Made by a program: the position numbers and the translations under genes. From Limnephilus marmoratus (Eukaryota; Arthropoda; Insecta; Trichoptera; Limnephilidae), in contig OU862913.1 of NCBI GenBank assembly GCA_917880885.1, positions 4,154,001-4,218,000 of the forward strand: DNA of 64,000 nucleotides, in the 5' to 3' direction. Below, one piece after another: positions 54,654 to 64,000 of this stretch (position 1 is the stretch's first letter; each line of letters opens with the position of its first letter). The notes under the pieces were generated by a model that saw only the letters and a program-made list of their open reading frames with translations, had not been told where the DNA came from and did not search any database.

Positions 54654-57600
54654 TTACAAGTTGATGCCATTAACTTTAATAAAATAAGAAATGATTTTAT
54701 ATACACGTTTGTCAATAGAGGATAACAAAAATGCCATGTCGTAGGGGGGCAATATACCTGTGTTGATCAGATCAGGGATGAAATTTTTATAATTATTATT
54801 TATAGGGCAACTGAAAAATATATGGTTGAGGTCCTCTTCTTCAAGACGACACTCACACATGGCAGAATTCTTAACCTGAATTCTTGTCAGGTGAACATTG
54901 TGGCAGCAATGTCCTATTCGCATACGGCAAATGGAAAAAGTTGAAAATTTGTTCAAAGAGAGCCCAGAAAACCACGGTTTTGAAGGAATCGTGGGCTGTA
55001 ATTTGTAAAAATGATTACCCTTTGTTTTACTCGACTCATTCCAATGATTCTGCCATGTGGAGATCATGTTTTCTTTCAGTTTGATTAGAAGATCGGCGGG
55101 GTTTAAGAAATTGTACAAAAACTCTCCGGAATCGATGGCATCTTTCGCCAATAAATCGGCCTTTTCATTACCAGGGATACCGCAGTGGCTAGGTATCCAA
55201 GCCAACGCAATCTCTCTGCCAAAGATAGCTAACTTATGTATAAAAGTGCGGATTCCAATACACAAATCATCTTCAGGGTAGTGGAATTTTTGAAGTGCAC
55301 TCAGGGAATCGGAGAGAATTAAAAATTTACCAATTTGAATACTTTCAACGTATTTTAAGGATTCTAAAATAGCTATGCATTCAGCTGTGAAAATTGAGGC
55401 TTCTTTATGAAGTTTTATTTTTTTACTGATTTGGTCTCTTGGGCAGTGGAGCGCCGCTCCCACATGGCTAGATAAGGGAGATTTAGAACCATCTGTATAA
55501 ATAGTTTTCCAGCCGCTCCATTTCGAGTTTAAAATGTGGATAAATTTACTTGGAGCTTCGTGGTTGCCAGGAAAGCCAAGTGAAAAAATAATATTAGGTT
55601 TGAGCGAATGAATTTGATAGGAATTTATATATAATGGAAGTCTGTCATGGGGATTTAAAATGGGTTTATATGCATCGTAAGTATGGAGGCTTTTGACGAG
55701 AAGTGGGATTGTTTTGTTCCTCCAATATGGAAGTGATCTAACTTGAGCAGAGAGAGAGCAGCAATTTTGTCCATCAGTGGGTGATTAGACAGTCTGAAAC
55801 ATTTAAATAAGAACTTGTCTGCCAAGAACTGTCTTCTGAAATGGAGAGGAGGGTGAACAGCCTCCACCTGCAAAGCGTTAATTGGGGAAGATCGCATGGC
55901 TCCGATAATTAATCTTAGGCTTTGAGATTGGATACGGTCTAACCTTGTAAGGTTTTTTTTAGAAGTGGGCTCAATGAGGAATGACGCGTAATCCAAATGG
56001 CTTCTAACATATGCATTATAAAACAATTTTAGCGAGCATGGATGCCTTCCCCACCAGACCCTTGACCATTTTCATCATTTTTGTGTAATTTTCTTTTTTT
56101 TTTCCAGCTTCATATTCAAAGAAACACTATTGATTTAACTCACATACTCGACTTTGTTTATTTTTATTTTGTTTTGGTTTCTTTGTTCTCTTTTTCTTTT
56201 TAGTCTCAATGCTAATTTGCTTCGCTCAGAAGGCTGAACTGAACTGCATCTATTTATTTTGTTATGTTTCTTTTCCCCTTCTGGGGGTGCGCTAGACCTC
56301 GTCCTTGCATCAACAGGAGTCGTTGGACGATGGCACGGTGCCCTCTAAAATTAATTGCGCCACCCCCAGCAACATGTGCAGGCCTTGGGTTTGGGGGGGG
56401 GGCGACCTCGGCTCTCCTTCGCCTTGCCTCCAGCTACTCGACGCTGAATTCCTTAGGGTCGTCGGGTATTTCCCCCCAATCTCCCATTTACTTTTCTTTG
56501 AGGCATCACCGAGGAACCGGCTAAGGGGCGCGGAAGCTGAGTGTGGTTCACGACTAGACCTAACGTCATGCGCATTCTCGCTGGGACTGCCAATCGATTG
56601 GAGAGGACTCCCAACCGTTTGCCATGCCCTTATTACTTATCTACTGTGTCTTCCTCCCAAACAGGTGCTTGTAGGATACGCTGGATACAATCACCCAGCG
56701 CTTGCCACCGCGTGGACTTTCACCAACCTGTCCCATTGTCTTGTCTATACTTTGTCATACTAACACATATTGTATCTGTATTTCCCGCTAAGCGCATACT
56801 GCTTGCTAACAACGTATGCAGGGACATTGGAGGTCTAGTTTCATTTTCAAATATAGAGTCGTTTTTACTAAAAAAATTAGAGTCCTTGCAAGAGCCTTGA
56901 AGAGGTAACCATCTGTTACCTAGACCAGGGCGGGTAAGTGGTGGGTCCTCCAATGTAGACCCTTGACACAGCGCGCAGGGCGTTAAGGCCAGCTTGACTT
57001 TTGTTAATAATAAGATTTACGTAAGAGTTCCACGTTAGCTTAGAGTCTAGTATGACACCCAGAAATTTTATCTGAACCCGGACGGGGAGAATTATGTTAT
57101 CGATTCGGATTGAAATGCACGGGGCAACACGTTTCCTAGAGAAAACTATAACATTGCTTTTGGTTGGAGAAATTTCCAGGCCGTGATTTGTTAGAAAAAT
57201 GCAAAGATTTTTCATGCTAAGGTTGATAATTTCCTCCAGAAAAGCAATAATTCGTCCTGATATATAGATAAAAAAAATCATCTGCATACTGAAGAATTTT
57301 ACATGATGGATGGATACTCTGATGCAGGTCAGAGGTGTAAATATTAAAAAGGATAGGACTAAAAACGGATCCCTGAGGCAAACCCTTGTTCACCGTTCTC
57401 AACAGGGAAGGGGAATTCAGAACCTGGATTTGAATTTTTCTGGTAAGAAGAAGGTTGATTATGAAACTAGCAAGCTTACGGGGGATGCCGATTTGTAATA
57501 ATTTTCTCTGTAGAACGTTTAATAAAACATTGTCAAAAGCTCCGGTAATATCTACGCAAACACCGACAAGAATATTATTTTCAGCTAGGACCATCTGTAT

Positions 57601-59257
57601 ATCAGAAGTGAGAATTGAAATGCTTTCAGTTGTACTTTTTGTTTTTCGAAATCCAAACTGTGAGCTGGGAAGAATTTTCTCACTTTCAACATACAAGTCT
57701 AGTCGTCTTTTTATTAAATGTTCTGCAATTTTAACTAAAGAAGAAGAAAGATCAATGGGTCTGTACGAAAGACCAGAACTGGGGTCCTTTTGGGGTTTCA
57801 GAATGGGGATAATTAATTGGGTTTTCCAGGAGGTTGGAATTTTACCTGTGTCAAACATCAAATTTAAAAGTGTAAGAAAATAATTATGTGTAGCAACATC
57901 ACAGTTTTTAATGAGGCTATACGGAATACCATCTTCGCCGGGAGCTGAGTCTCTAAGGTCGTTTAAAACCTCTCTTAGTTCAAATAAATTGAAGTGTGAG
58001 TCTATCCACCCCCGAGTACGAAACGAGTATGTGAATTCCGTTTCATTCCAGTTACTCGCAGTCGGAGGAGCTAATTTATCGGCAAATTCCTTCACCCACT
58101 CTGAAGAGAGAGGATGAGCTACGGGGTGGGACGTAAGAACCTCTGAATCGGCGGATTGAATTCCAAACAGCTGAGAGTGGGGTATCGGGAGATAAGGAAG
58201 TACAAAAGTTTTTCCATCCTTGCCTTTTTTTATTTTTGAGCAATCGCTTGGTCTTAGCTTCAATCTTTTTGAAGTTCAGGAAATTCTCAAGGGTCATGTT
58301 CAAAGAATATATTTTAGCATACCTCTTCCTGGAATTTATTGCGTCTGCACATTCATTATCCCACCACGGGGCTGGGGGAGGTTTTCCTTTATTGCCAGGT
58401 AATTTGATAGGAATGCACGTCTCTGCAGCCGCGATGATTGATGAAACTAGCAACTCGTAACATTCCGTGACATTATCTTTAGTCGGAGAGGGCAGACAAA
58501 GCATGGAGAGCTTTATGAGCTTTGAAAAATCAGTCCAGTTGGCCTTCGAGGTTACAAATCTCGGTTTACGATTACGAAACGTGAAAACCTTGTTGGGATG
58601 GAGCATGTTGGAGGATTCAATGAGAATTGGGTAGTGATCACTCCCGTGCGGGTCTTCCAGAACTTTCCAGAACAAGGATCCGGCTATGTTAGAGTTGCAA
58701 ATGGTAAGGTCGACCACGCTGGGTCGTTGACCTGGTACCTGAACTCGGGTAGGGTAACCGTCATTCATAATCCAAAGATCAAGATCGTCAAGAAGGTCAA
58801 CAATGTTTCTTCCCAATCTGTCGCAAGACACAGAGCCCCATAATCCGTGGTGAGCATTAAAGTCTCCCAGAACAAGGAAAGGAGGTTCGATCTTAGAAAG
58901 CATTGCTTGAAGAATTGATTTAGAGGGTTTATTAGAAGGGGATATATACAGGGGAAGGATTGTAGTGCCAAAAACCTTTGCGGCCGTCACCTGAAAAGGG
59001 CAACCGGCTGGCTTAACATCTACTGGGGAAAAGGGTAGGGATATTTTAATGAGAAGAGCTGAGCCACCCTTCCCATCTTGGCGGTCGTCACGAAGACAGT
59101 GGAATCCTCGAACTCTGAAATAAGAGTCCGGTTCAAGCCACGTCTCAGAGACGGCAGCCACTGCAATGGAGAGTGAGTTTAATGTGTGTAAGATGTCTAC
59201 TGATTTGTTTCGGAGACTATGGCAATTCCACTGAAGAATCCTCATCAGAGGGGCCAT
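54654..59257 (-). pseudogene. ORF2 (endonuclease, reverse transcriptase, RNase H) of the I-type LINE, broken
   Basis: Order on the minus strand: APE endonuclease 59257 to about 58600 (ILQWNCHSLRNKS, SETWL, LGDFNAHHGLW, GSDHYPI), RT to about 56968 (APGEDGIPYSLIKN, DITGAFDN motif A, GLPQGSVFSPILF motif B, QYADD motif C near 57280), connection region 56055-55655, and RNase H (YTDGSK near 55520, AWIPSHCGIPGNEKAD near 55200), ending at 54654. Breaks: a frame change near 58115, a frame change at the A8 run 57270-57277 directly after YADD, the insert 56067-56956, and a frame change near 55680. Apart from these the domains are complete, so inactivation is not ancient. Confidence 0.85.
56067..56956. 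mobile_element. Unidentified 0.89-kb insertion inside ORF2
   Basis: AGACCCTTGAC (11 bp) occurs at 56056-56066 and 56957-56967. The ORF2 reading frame resumes exactly after removing the insert and one copy of the duplication. The insert has a G8-run, T-rich left end and no recognised protein. The duplication suggests a retroposon, with the T-rich left side (56067-56200) being a tail on the minus strand. The family is unknown. Confidence 0.8.
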
Positions 59258-60743
59258 TTCTAGAGGTATTTATAATCTTTGCAATCTGTTTGGCAACGTG
59301 GGACGGTATTTGTATATTGTTTTTATTTAAAGTCTGAAGGATGTGTAAAAATGAGGTGATAAGTGTAGAATTAAGATCGTTAATGTTATGTGGGTCTGCG
59401 TTAACAGGTGACTTGAGTATTGTTTTATCCGAGTTGGGAGGGAGCTGTCCATTGAGGAACCATAACAAGGATTCGTGACTAGTGGCATTCTTTTTTGGGA
59501 GAACTCGGGGTTTACTGAACTTTAAAACTGTTTTCTTCGTTGATGAAGAAGAAGATTGATGAGGGGAGGAAATATTTTTGGATGCAGTTTCAGCATAAGA
59601 AATGACAGCCTTATTGAACATTTTGGATGCTTCCGCATACGAAATGTTCTTTACAGCCATTGTATGTTTGATGTTGCGCTGCCTTGACATTTCGGGGCAA
59701 ATTTTGCTGGTCGACAAGTGGTTTCCTGAGCAGTTTAAGCACTTATAATTTTCCTCCGTTGTATTACAGCTATCGCCACTATGAGACGAAGTGCACTTAT
59801 AGCATCGAGGTTCTGATCTGCAGAGGGTCTTCGTATGTCCAAACCTACAGCACTTGTAGCACTGAACAGTTGGAAATACGTAGAGATCAACCGGTAGGGA
59901 GACGTGGAACATGGTGACATTTTGAGGGAGATCTTTGGAGTCGAATGTGAGGACAACAGACTGAGAGGGTCTCCATTCTATGGTGTTTCCAGTGTTAAAA
60001 CGATAATTTAGTCTGCGAGCTTTAATGACCTTTCCGTAACCCTGAGGAACCTTAATGTTCTCCAAGATATCCTCTGTCGTCCAGTGTGGAGGAATCCCCT
60101 TAGTGACTCCAAGTTTAGTAACCTGGTAAGAAGGAATGAATACGTTATAGGAGTTTTCCTTGGCAACCGCAGATTTAACAAAATTATTGGCTTCAGCCGC
60201 TGTCTTAAACTCGACGGAAAGACGGTTACGACCAACCGACTTAACTCCATTCCGGACAGGACTGATTTTATTTTTGTGGAGAAAGTGACCAAAGTCAATG
60301 TCATACAATGTTGTTGGACCTCCTTCCTTTGAGATTTTAGTGACATGTGTAATGTATGGTGGCCTGTCTAAATTGTTGTAAATTCGTGGGGGTGTAGGTG
60401 CTGGTGGCGGTTTGGGGACAGGAGTAGTTGGTCTAGCAGTGGGCGTTGTGATCGGCGAGTTGAGTGGCTGGATAGAAGGGGTCTGCTGATTGGGCGAAAG
60501 AATACCATTGTCTACATAGCTTTTATTTTTATCAAGGGCAGGAATTTTGTGGGGTACTTTTTCGGAATCTGTACTGGAATTTCGCACAAGCTTTAAATTT
60601 TTCCTTTTTTTAGTTGTAATTGTGATGAAGTCTGAGGGTTCTGGAATATCGGTGGCAACCGTTTCCATTGAGCCCACCGAGGAGTCTGATGAAGAGCCAT
60701 CGTTGATTTCGTCCGGGGGATCGGGAGGTTTAGCCCGTTCCAT
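59217..60743 (-). CDS. ORF1 (nucleic-acid-binding protein) of the I-type LINE
   Basis: 508 codons, intact. Residues 1-125 are Ser/Pro/Thr-rich and probably disordered (TPVPKPPPAPTPP near 107-119). Residues 130-290 form the RNA-binding-like middle part. Three zinc knuckles follow: CYKCCRFGHTKTLC (295-308), CYKCTSSHSGDSC (314-326) and CLNCSGNHLSTSKIC (335-349), then the MAVKNISYAEASKMF segment common to I/Jockey-type ORF1 proteins. Its role is to coat element RNA and bring it to the target. ORF2 begins 41 bases before the ORF1 stop, so ORF2 may depend on re-initiation. The start is the first ATG of the frame, in the MERAKPPDPP context. Confidence 0.88.
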   Translation of the reverse strand: MERAKPPDPPDEINDGSSSDSSVGSMETVATDIPEPSDFITITTKKRKNLKLVRNSSTDSEKVPHKIPALDKNKSYVDNGILSPNQQTPSIQPLNSPITTPTARPTTPVPKPPPAPTPPRIYNNLDRPPYITHVTKISKEGGPTTLYDIDFGHFLHKNKISPVRNGVKSVGRNRLSVEFKTAAEANNFVKSAVAKENSYNVFIPSYQVTKLGVTKGIPPHWTTEDILENIKVPQGYGKVIKARRLNYRFNTGNTIEWRPSQSVVLTFDSKDLPQNVTMFHVSLPVDLYVFPTVQCYKCCRFGHTKTLCRSEPRCYKCTSSHSGDSCNTTEENYKCLNCSGNHLSTSKICPEMSRQRNIKHTMAVKNISYAEASKMFNKAVISYAETASKNISSPHQSSSSSTKKTVLKFSKPRVLPKKNATSHESLLWFLNGQLPPNSDKTILKSPVNADPHNINDLNSTLITSFLHILQTLNKNNIQIPSHVAKQIAKIINTSRNGPSDEDSSVELP

Positions 60744-60982
60744 CTCTATATTAATATTTTTAAACCTACCTACATCAAATATTTAACAAGACTTACCGAC
60801 AAACAGATAAAAACAACACAATATTTAAGGATTAACACAGATACAGACACACAAACTAAATTACAAAAGAATTTAAGAACTAAATGGGTTAAAATAACTA
60901 ATATGTTTGTTTTGGTTTGATTTATGTGGTGAAGAGACACTCAAAAAACGACCGTTCGTGACAGCTGTCATAGACCAGGCCC

Positions 60983-61796
60983 GATGGACGTACTTCATCG
61001 TGCTCATTATTTTTAACGACTCATTCCACAATTGAATATGTGGCGAGTTATTTGATATAACCACACGATATTTTTTTCCCCTTATGGGATGAACTGATGT
61101 GCCATTGACACTGTCAAATAATGCGTCAAAAAATCTCTGTCTCCGATGGCTTTTTCGTAAGCTCCTCTGGACGTAAAAGATATAATGATTCCAATGTGGT
61201 AGACATGTTGGCACTAAAAATTTGGGACGCGAGTTTAACTTTCATTTTTTTAACCTTTTCAGGGATAATATGGCTATCCGTTATTTTTACCATCCTCTTG
61301 AATTGCTCAGTTGGTGCCAATCTGTAAGCCTGCACCAACTTGTCCCATGAAGCTAACTTTTTGATACCATCCTCATAAAATGTCAAATTCTTATCTAAAA
61401 GGTAGAGAACGAATTTACGGAGCACCGGATTTAGAATTGAAAGAGCATCTTGCAAGCAGGTACCCTTCCTAAAGCGCGTTTCAATAGCAAGGCGTTTCTT
61501 GAGTGTACTATTTTTCTTTTGTGCGTATCTAAGTTGTCGCCTTATCACCATCATCTCCAACCGCATTTTCTTCTTTCTTGGAGATAGCGTAGCGATTGGC
61601 CCAGTAAAAGAATAGATTGAGCGACTCCGAATATCTAGAAAACACAATATTTCAGGCCAATGATTACATGATTCAAAACCAAAGGTACCGAACAACGCTA
61701 TCATATAAAAAGCTATAAATATGCTTACTTGGAGAATCTTTATTTTTAAGTGAAGCTGAATTGCTGCTGGGTCCAGGGGGGAACATGTTTGGTTCT
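60983..61796 (-). pseudogene. P-element transposase, central part with an intron
   Basis: On the minus strand: exon 61794-61729 (acceptor TATTTCAG, donor GTAAGC), a 94-bp intron, then an exon from 61634 (acceptor TTTTCTAG). It encodes IRSRSIYSFTGPIATLSPRK, a basic coiled stretch, and the P-transposase signature KKLASWDKLVQAYRLAP, then ITDSHIIPEKVKKMKVKLAS. A frameshift at the A6 run 61128-61133 precedes FDALFDSVNGTSVHPIRGKK and LWNESLKIMSTMKYVH, where the LINE cuts in. Phase fits 54348-54305 across the LINE. The THAP domain and 5' exons are missing, replaced by the LINE at 61800 onward. Confidence 0.82.
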
Positions 61797-61870
61797 GAAA
61801 TAAATATATTCATCACATTAACCAAAGTTCGCAAACAAAACATAGAATATTATTTCCTAATGAAATATAA

Positions 61871-64000
61871 ATCCTTACCGAAACATGGCTCGTTCCAGAA
61901 ATAAAATCTCCTGAACTTGGTTTCACAAACCACAAGATATTTCGCCGTGACAGAAACCCAAAATCCAGTACCAAATCCAGAGGAGGCGGAGTTTTGATTG
62001 CAATCAAGGAAAATATATCCGTGAAAAAACTAAGCACGAAAAATACCTCATTGGAGCAATTATTTATACAAATTGTTACTCCCATGGAAAAAATCATCAT
62101 TGGAACTGTATACATACCACCAAACTCCGACATCCAAACCTATAAGAAACATTGCGAAGACGTCGAATTTCTCATGTCAAAAAATCCTACATCGAAAATA
62201 ATTATCGTCGGCGATTATAATCTTCCCAATTTGAAATGGAACTCTAGTGACAATGGTTATATTACTAACGAAAGTTCTAACGACCCAGCACGTGAAGTAA
62301 TAGATATGATAAACTATTTAAATTTGCATCAACACAATTTTGTACCCAATATATGTGATCGCCTTCTAGATCTTGCCCTATCAAACAGCTCTAAACTGTG
62401 TGTTGAAATGTCAGACGATCAGCTCGTACCGGTGGATAATTATCACCCCCCCTTACACATTACAGTAAATATGTACACAAACAAACCACCACAGAAACAA
62501 ACGACACTCAACTTCAAAAAAGCCGATTACGATTCTATTAACTACCAACTCACTAATACAGATTGGACTTTCTTGACTAATAACAGTGATAGCGAACAAA
62601 TACTAGAAAAACTCTATGAAACATTTTCTGAATTTATAAAATCTCATGTCCCCTCATATACACCAAAACACAGAACATATCCAATTTGGTTCTCCACAGA
62701 CCTTATACTCTTACTGAAACAAAAAAAACAGCTGCACAAAATTTTTAAACTCACTCACCAAATCAACGACTACTCAAACTTCTCAGAAACAAGAAAGAAA
62801 TGTAAAACACTATCTAAACTATGCTATAAAGCACACATCACCTCCGTTGAGAAAACTGCGCTAGGAACAAAAAATCTTTGGAATTTTGTTAAAAAATTAA
62901 ACAATGAAAGTACAGACTACCCCCCCACAATGCATTATGATGGCAAAATAGCCAATAGCACCTTTGATATTGTTAATTTGTTTGCGGATCATTTCCAAAG
63001 TGTATACGAAGGTGAAATATCAGATAACAACGTACCATCGTACACATATCAAAACACAATAAATTTACAGAACTACACCATTACACAGGAATCATGCTTA
63101 AATAAAATCATTTCACTTGACCCTAACAAATCTGCAGGCCCAGATAACATCCCACCAATATTTTTCAAACAATGCGCATCTGCAATATCAGGTCCACTCA
63201 CCACATTATTTAACCACCTACTTTCTTCTGGACATTTTCCAACCCGTTGGAAATCTAGTTATATTACCCCGATTCTCAAAAAAGGTGACGACTCAGACAT
63301 TAAAAACTACCGTCCTATATGCATACAATCAGCGCTCCCGAAAATCTTTGAATCCCTTGTTCTTGATTTAATTTATCCATCAATATTAAAAGCAATTGAT
63401 AAAAACCAACACGGATTTGTTTCCGGTAGGTCAACTGCTACCAACCTGTTACTTTACCATAACTATATTATAGAATCTTTTACAAGAAAAAAACAAGTTG
63501 ACAGTATCTACACAGATTTTTCAAAAGCTTTCGACAAAGTATCACATAAATTATTACTTAGTAAACTGTATGCCTTAGGACTGAGAGGCAAGTTGTTGGA
63601 TTGGTTCTCAAGTTATTTATCTAACAGAATCTTATTTGTTAAAATTAAACATACTATATCTAAGTTATTATATGCAACTAGTGGTCTACCGCAAGGGAGT
63701 CATCTCGGTCCCATCCTTTTCTTAATATTCATAAATGATATCATAAGCTGTTTCAACGATGTAGAAGTTCTGCTTTTTGCCGATGACATCAAATTATACA
63801 AAGAAATATCCAATATAGGTGACTGCCTAATCCTACAGTCAAACATAGACAAATTACAAAATTGGTGTGTCACAAATAACTTATTCCTCAATATCGACAA
63901 ATGTAAGACACTAACGTTTTGTCGAACAAAGACCCCACTATCTTTCAAGTACACAATAGATAACAACATATTAGAAAAAGTCAATGAAATTAGAGATCTT
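61871..64000 (+). CDS. LINE endonuclease-reverse transcriptase, open to the window end
   Basis: Reading from 61871, 710 consecutive codons have no stop and run off the window. The endonuclease is entered within its first third (ILTETWLVPEI), followed by GGGVLIAIKENIS, IIGTVYIPPNSD, IIVGDYNLPNLKW and DNYHPPLHI. RT motifs: NKSAGPDNIPPIFFKQ, NYRPICIQSALPK, NQHGFVSGRSTATNL, IYTDFSKAFDKVSHK (motif A), SGLPQGSHLGPILF (motif B) and LLFADDIKLY (motif C, near 63775), then the thumb NNLFLNIDKCKTL. The style is Jockey/CR1. No RNase H can be judged because the 3' end is outside. Just upstream, 61815-61867 reads QTKHRILFPNEI and then a stop, a probable decayed start of the same endonuclease. Its copy at 29394-31046 is related but more broken. 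Confidence 0.85.
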   Translation, partial: MLTETWLVPEIKSPELGFTNHKIFRRDRNPKSSTKSRGGGVLIAIKENISVKKLSTKNTSLEQLFIQIVTPMEKIIIGTVYIPPNSDIQTYKKHCEDVEFLMSKNPTSKIIIVGDYNLPNLKWNSSDNGYITNESSNDPAREVIDMINYLNLHQHNFVPNICDRLLDLALSNSSKLCVEMSDDQLVPVDNYHPPLHITVNMYTNKPPQKQTTLNFKKADYDSINYQLTNTDWTFLTNNSDSEQILEKLYETFSEFIKSHVPSYTPKHRTYPIWFSTDLILLLKQKKQLHKIFKLTHQINDYSNFSETRKKCKTLSKLCYKAHITSVEKTALGTKNLWNFVKKLNNESTDYPPTMHYDGKIANSTFDIVNLFADHFQSVYEGEISDNNVPSYTYQNTINLQNYTITQESCLNKIISLDPNKSAGPDNIPPIFFKQCASAISGPLTTLFNHLLSSGHFPTRWKSSYITPILKKGDDSDIKNYRPICIQSALPKIFESLVLDLIYPSILKAIDKNQHGFVSGRSTATNLLLYHNYIIESFTRKKQVDSIYTDFSKAFDKVSHKLLLSKLYALGLRGKLLDWFSSYLSNRILFVKIKHTISKLLYATSGLPQGSHLGPILFLIFINDIISCFNDVEVLLFADDIKLYKEISNIGDCLILQSNIDKLQNWCVTNNLFLNIDKCKTLTFCRTKTPLSFKYTIDNNILEKVNEIRDL

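Larger units (their letters stand above)
54363..60982 (-). mobile_element. I-type LINE, 6.6 kb, inserted in the P element
   Basis: GATGGACGTACTTC (14 bp) occurs at 54349-54362 and 60983-60996, exactly bounding the element. On the minus strand: 5'UTR (60982-60744), ORF1 with zinc knuckles, ORF2 with endonuclease, RT and RNase H, 3'UTR (54653-54363) ending in (GAA)n just before the duplication. RNase H after the RT and the ILQWNCHSLRNK endonuclease start point to the I group. ORF2 is interrupted by a 0.89-kb insert and several frameshifts, so the copy is dead, although ORF1 is intact. Confidence 0.88.

Noticed and set aside
56264..56900. Overlapping frames in the 0.89-kb insert
   Set aside because: Three mutually overlapping frames with no recognised motif. 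None is supported over the others.

Overview
This is eukaryotic DNA, probably from an insect and most likely a moth or butterfly. The evidence is intron-bearing genes with GT-AG sites, an AT-rich background, Helitrons with a CTAG end, tRNA-headed SINEs, P-element, BEL/Pao, I-type LINE and Harbinger-like relics, and frequent short ACCT/GTAGGTA runs. No bacterial feature (operons, Shine-Dalgarno sites, CRISPR) is present. The order is inferred from repeat style and is not proven. Almost everything in the window is transposable-element or repeat DNA. Only two stretches look like spliced genes of uncertain host or transposon status.

Layout. 1-1041 is a LINE 3' fragment. 1258-1431 is a 58-bp tandem repeat. 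1880-4503 is a 112-bp satellite whose monomer resembles the head of a tRNA-derived SINE. 4505-7072 is a dense cluster of two short-repeat families, called here SINE-A (tRNA-headed) and repeat B, some of it tandem. 8037-8953 is a foldback element with a perfect central hairpin. 12257-13617 is a Harbinger-like element with a MADF-type ORF. 14190-15110 is LINE debris. 15655-21824 is a four-exon gene for a Crypton-type tyrosine recombinase with a Myb-like C-terminal exon and one in-frame TGA. MITEs and SINE pieces fill its introns and 3' flank. 26046-27774 on the minus strand is a 12-finger C2H2 gene with a decayed tail.

27870-32035 is a hAT-type insertion with a perfect 8-bp target duplication, itself hit by a Helitron, a LINE and a repeat B. 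Helitrons with strongly purine-rich interiors follow at 32634-33842 and 35798-36449. 37690-41715 is a SINE, MITE and Helitron patchwork. 41969-52157 is a BEL/Pao LTR element with two LTRs of about 485 bp. Its gag-pol frame is split by a second hAT-type insertion (43990-49732, 8-bp duplication). That insertion carries a 4.8-kb near-palindrome whose arms are decayed C2H2 zinc-finger sequence facing each other. 52158-54026 holds two opposed LINE fragments. 54027-61796 is a P-element transposase gene split by a 6.6-kb I-type LINE (14-bp duplication), which is itself split by a 0.89-kb insert (11-bp duplication). 61871-64000 is the open EN-RT frame of another LINE, running off the window.

How it fits together: the window records successive insertions whose order can be read from the target duplications. 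Most coding relics are broken by frameshifts or stops, several of them in A/T homopolymers. The most unusual items are the zinc-finger palindrome, the SINE-like satellite, and the nearly intact multi-exon Crypton.
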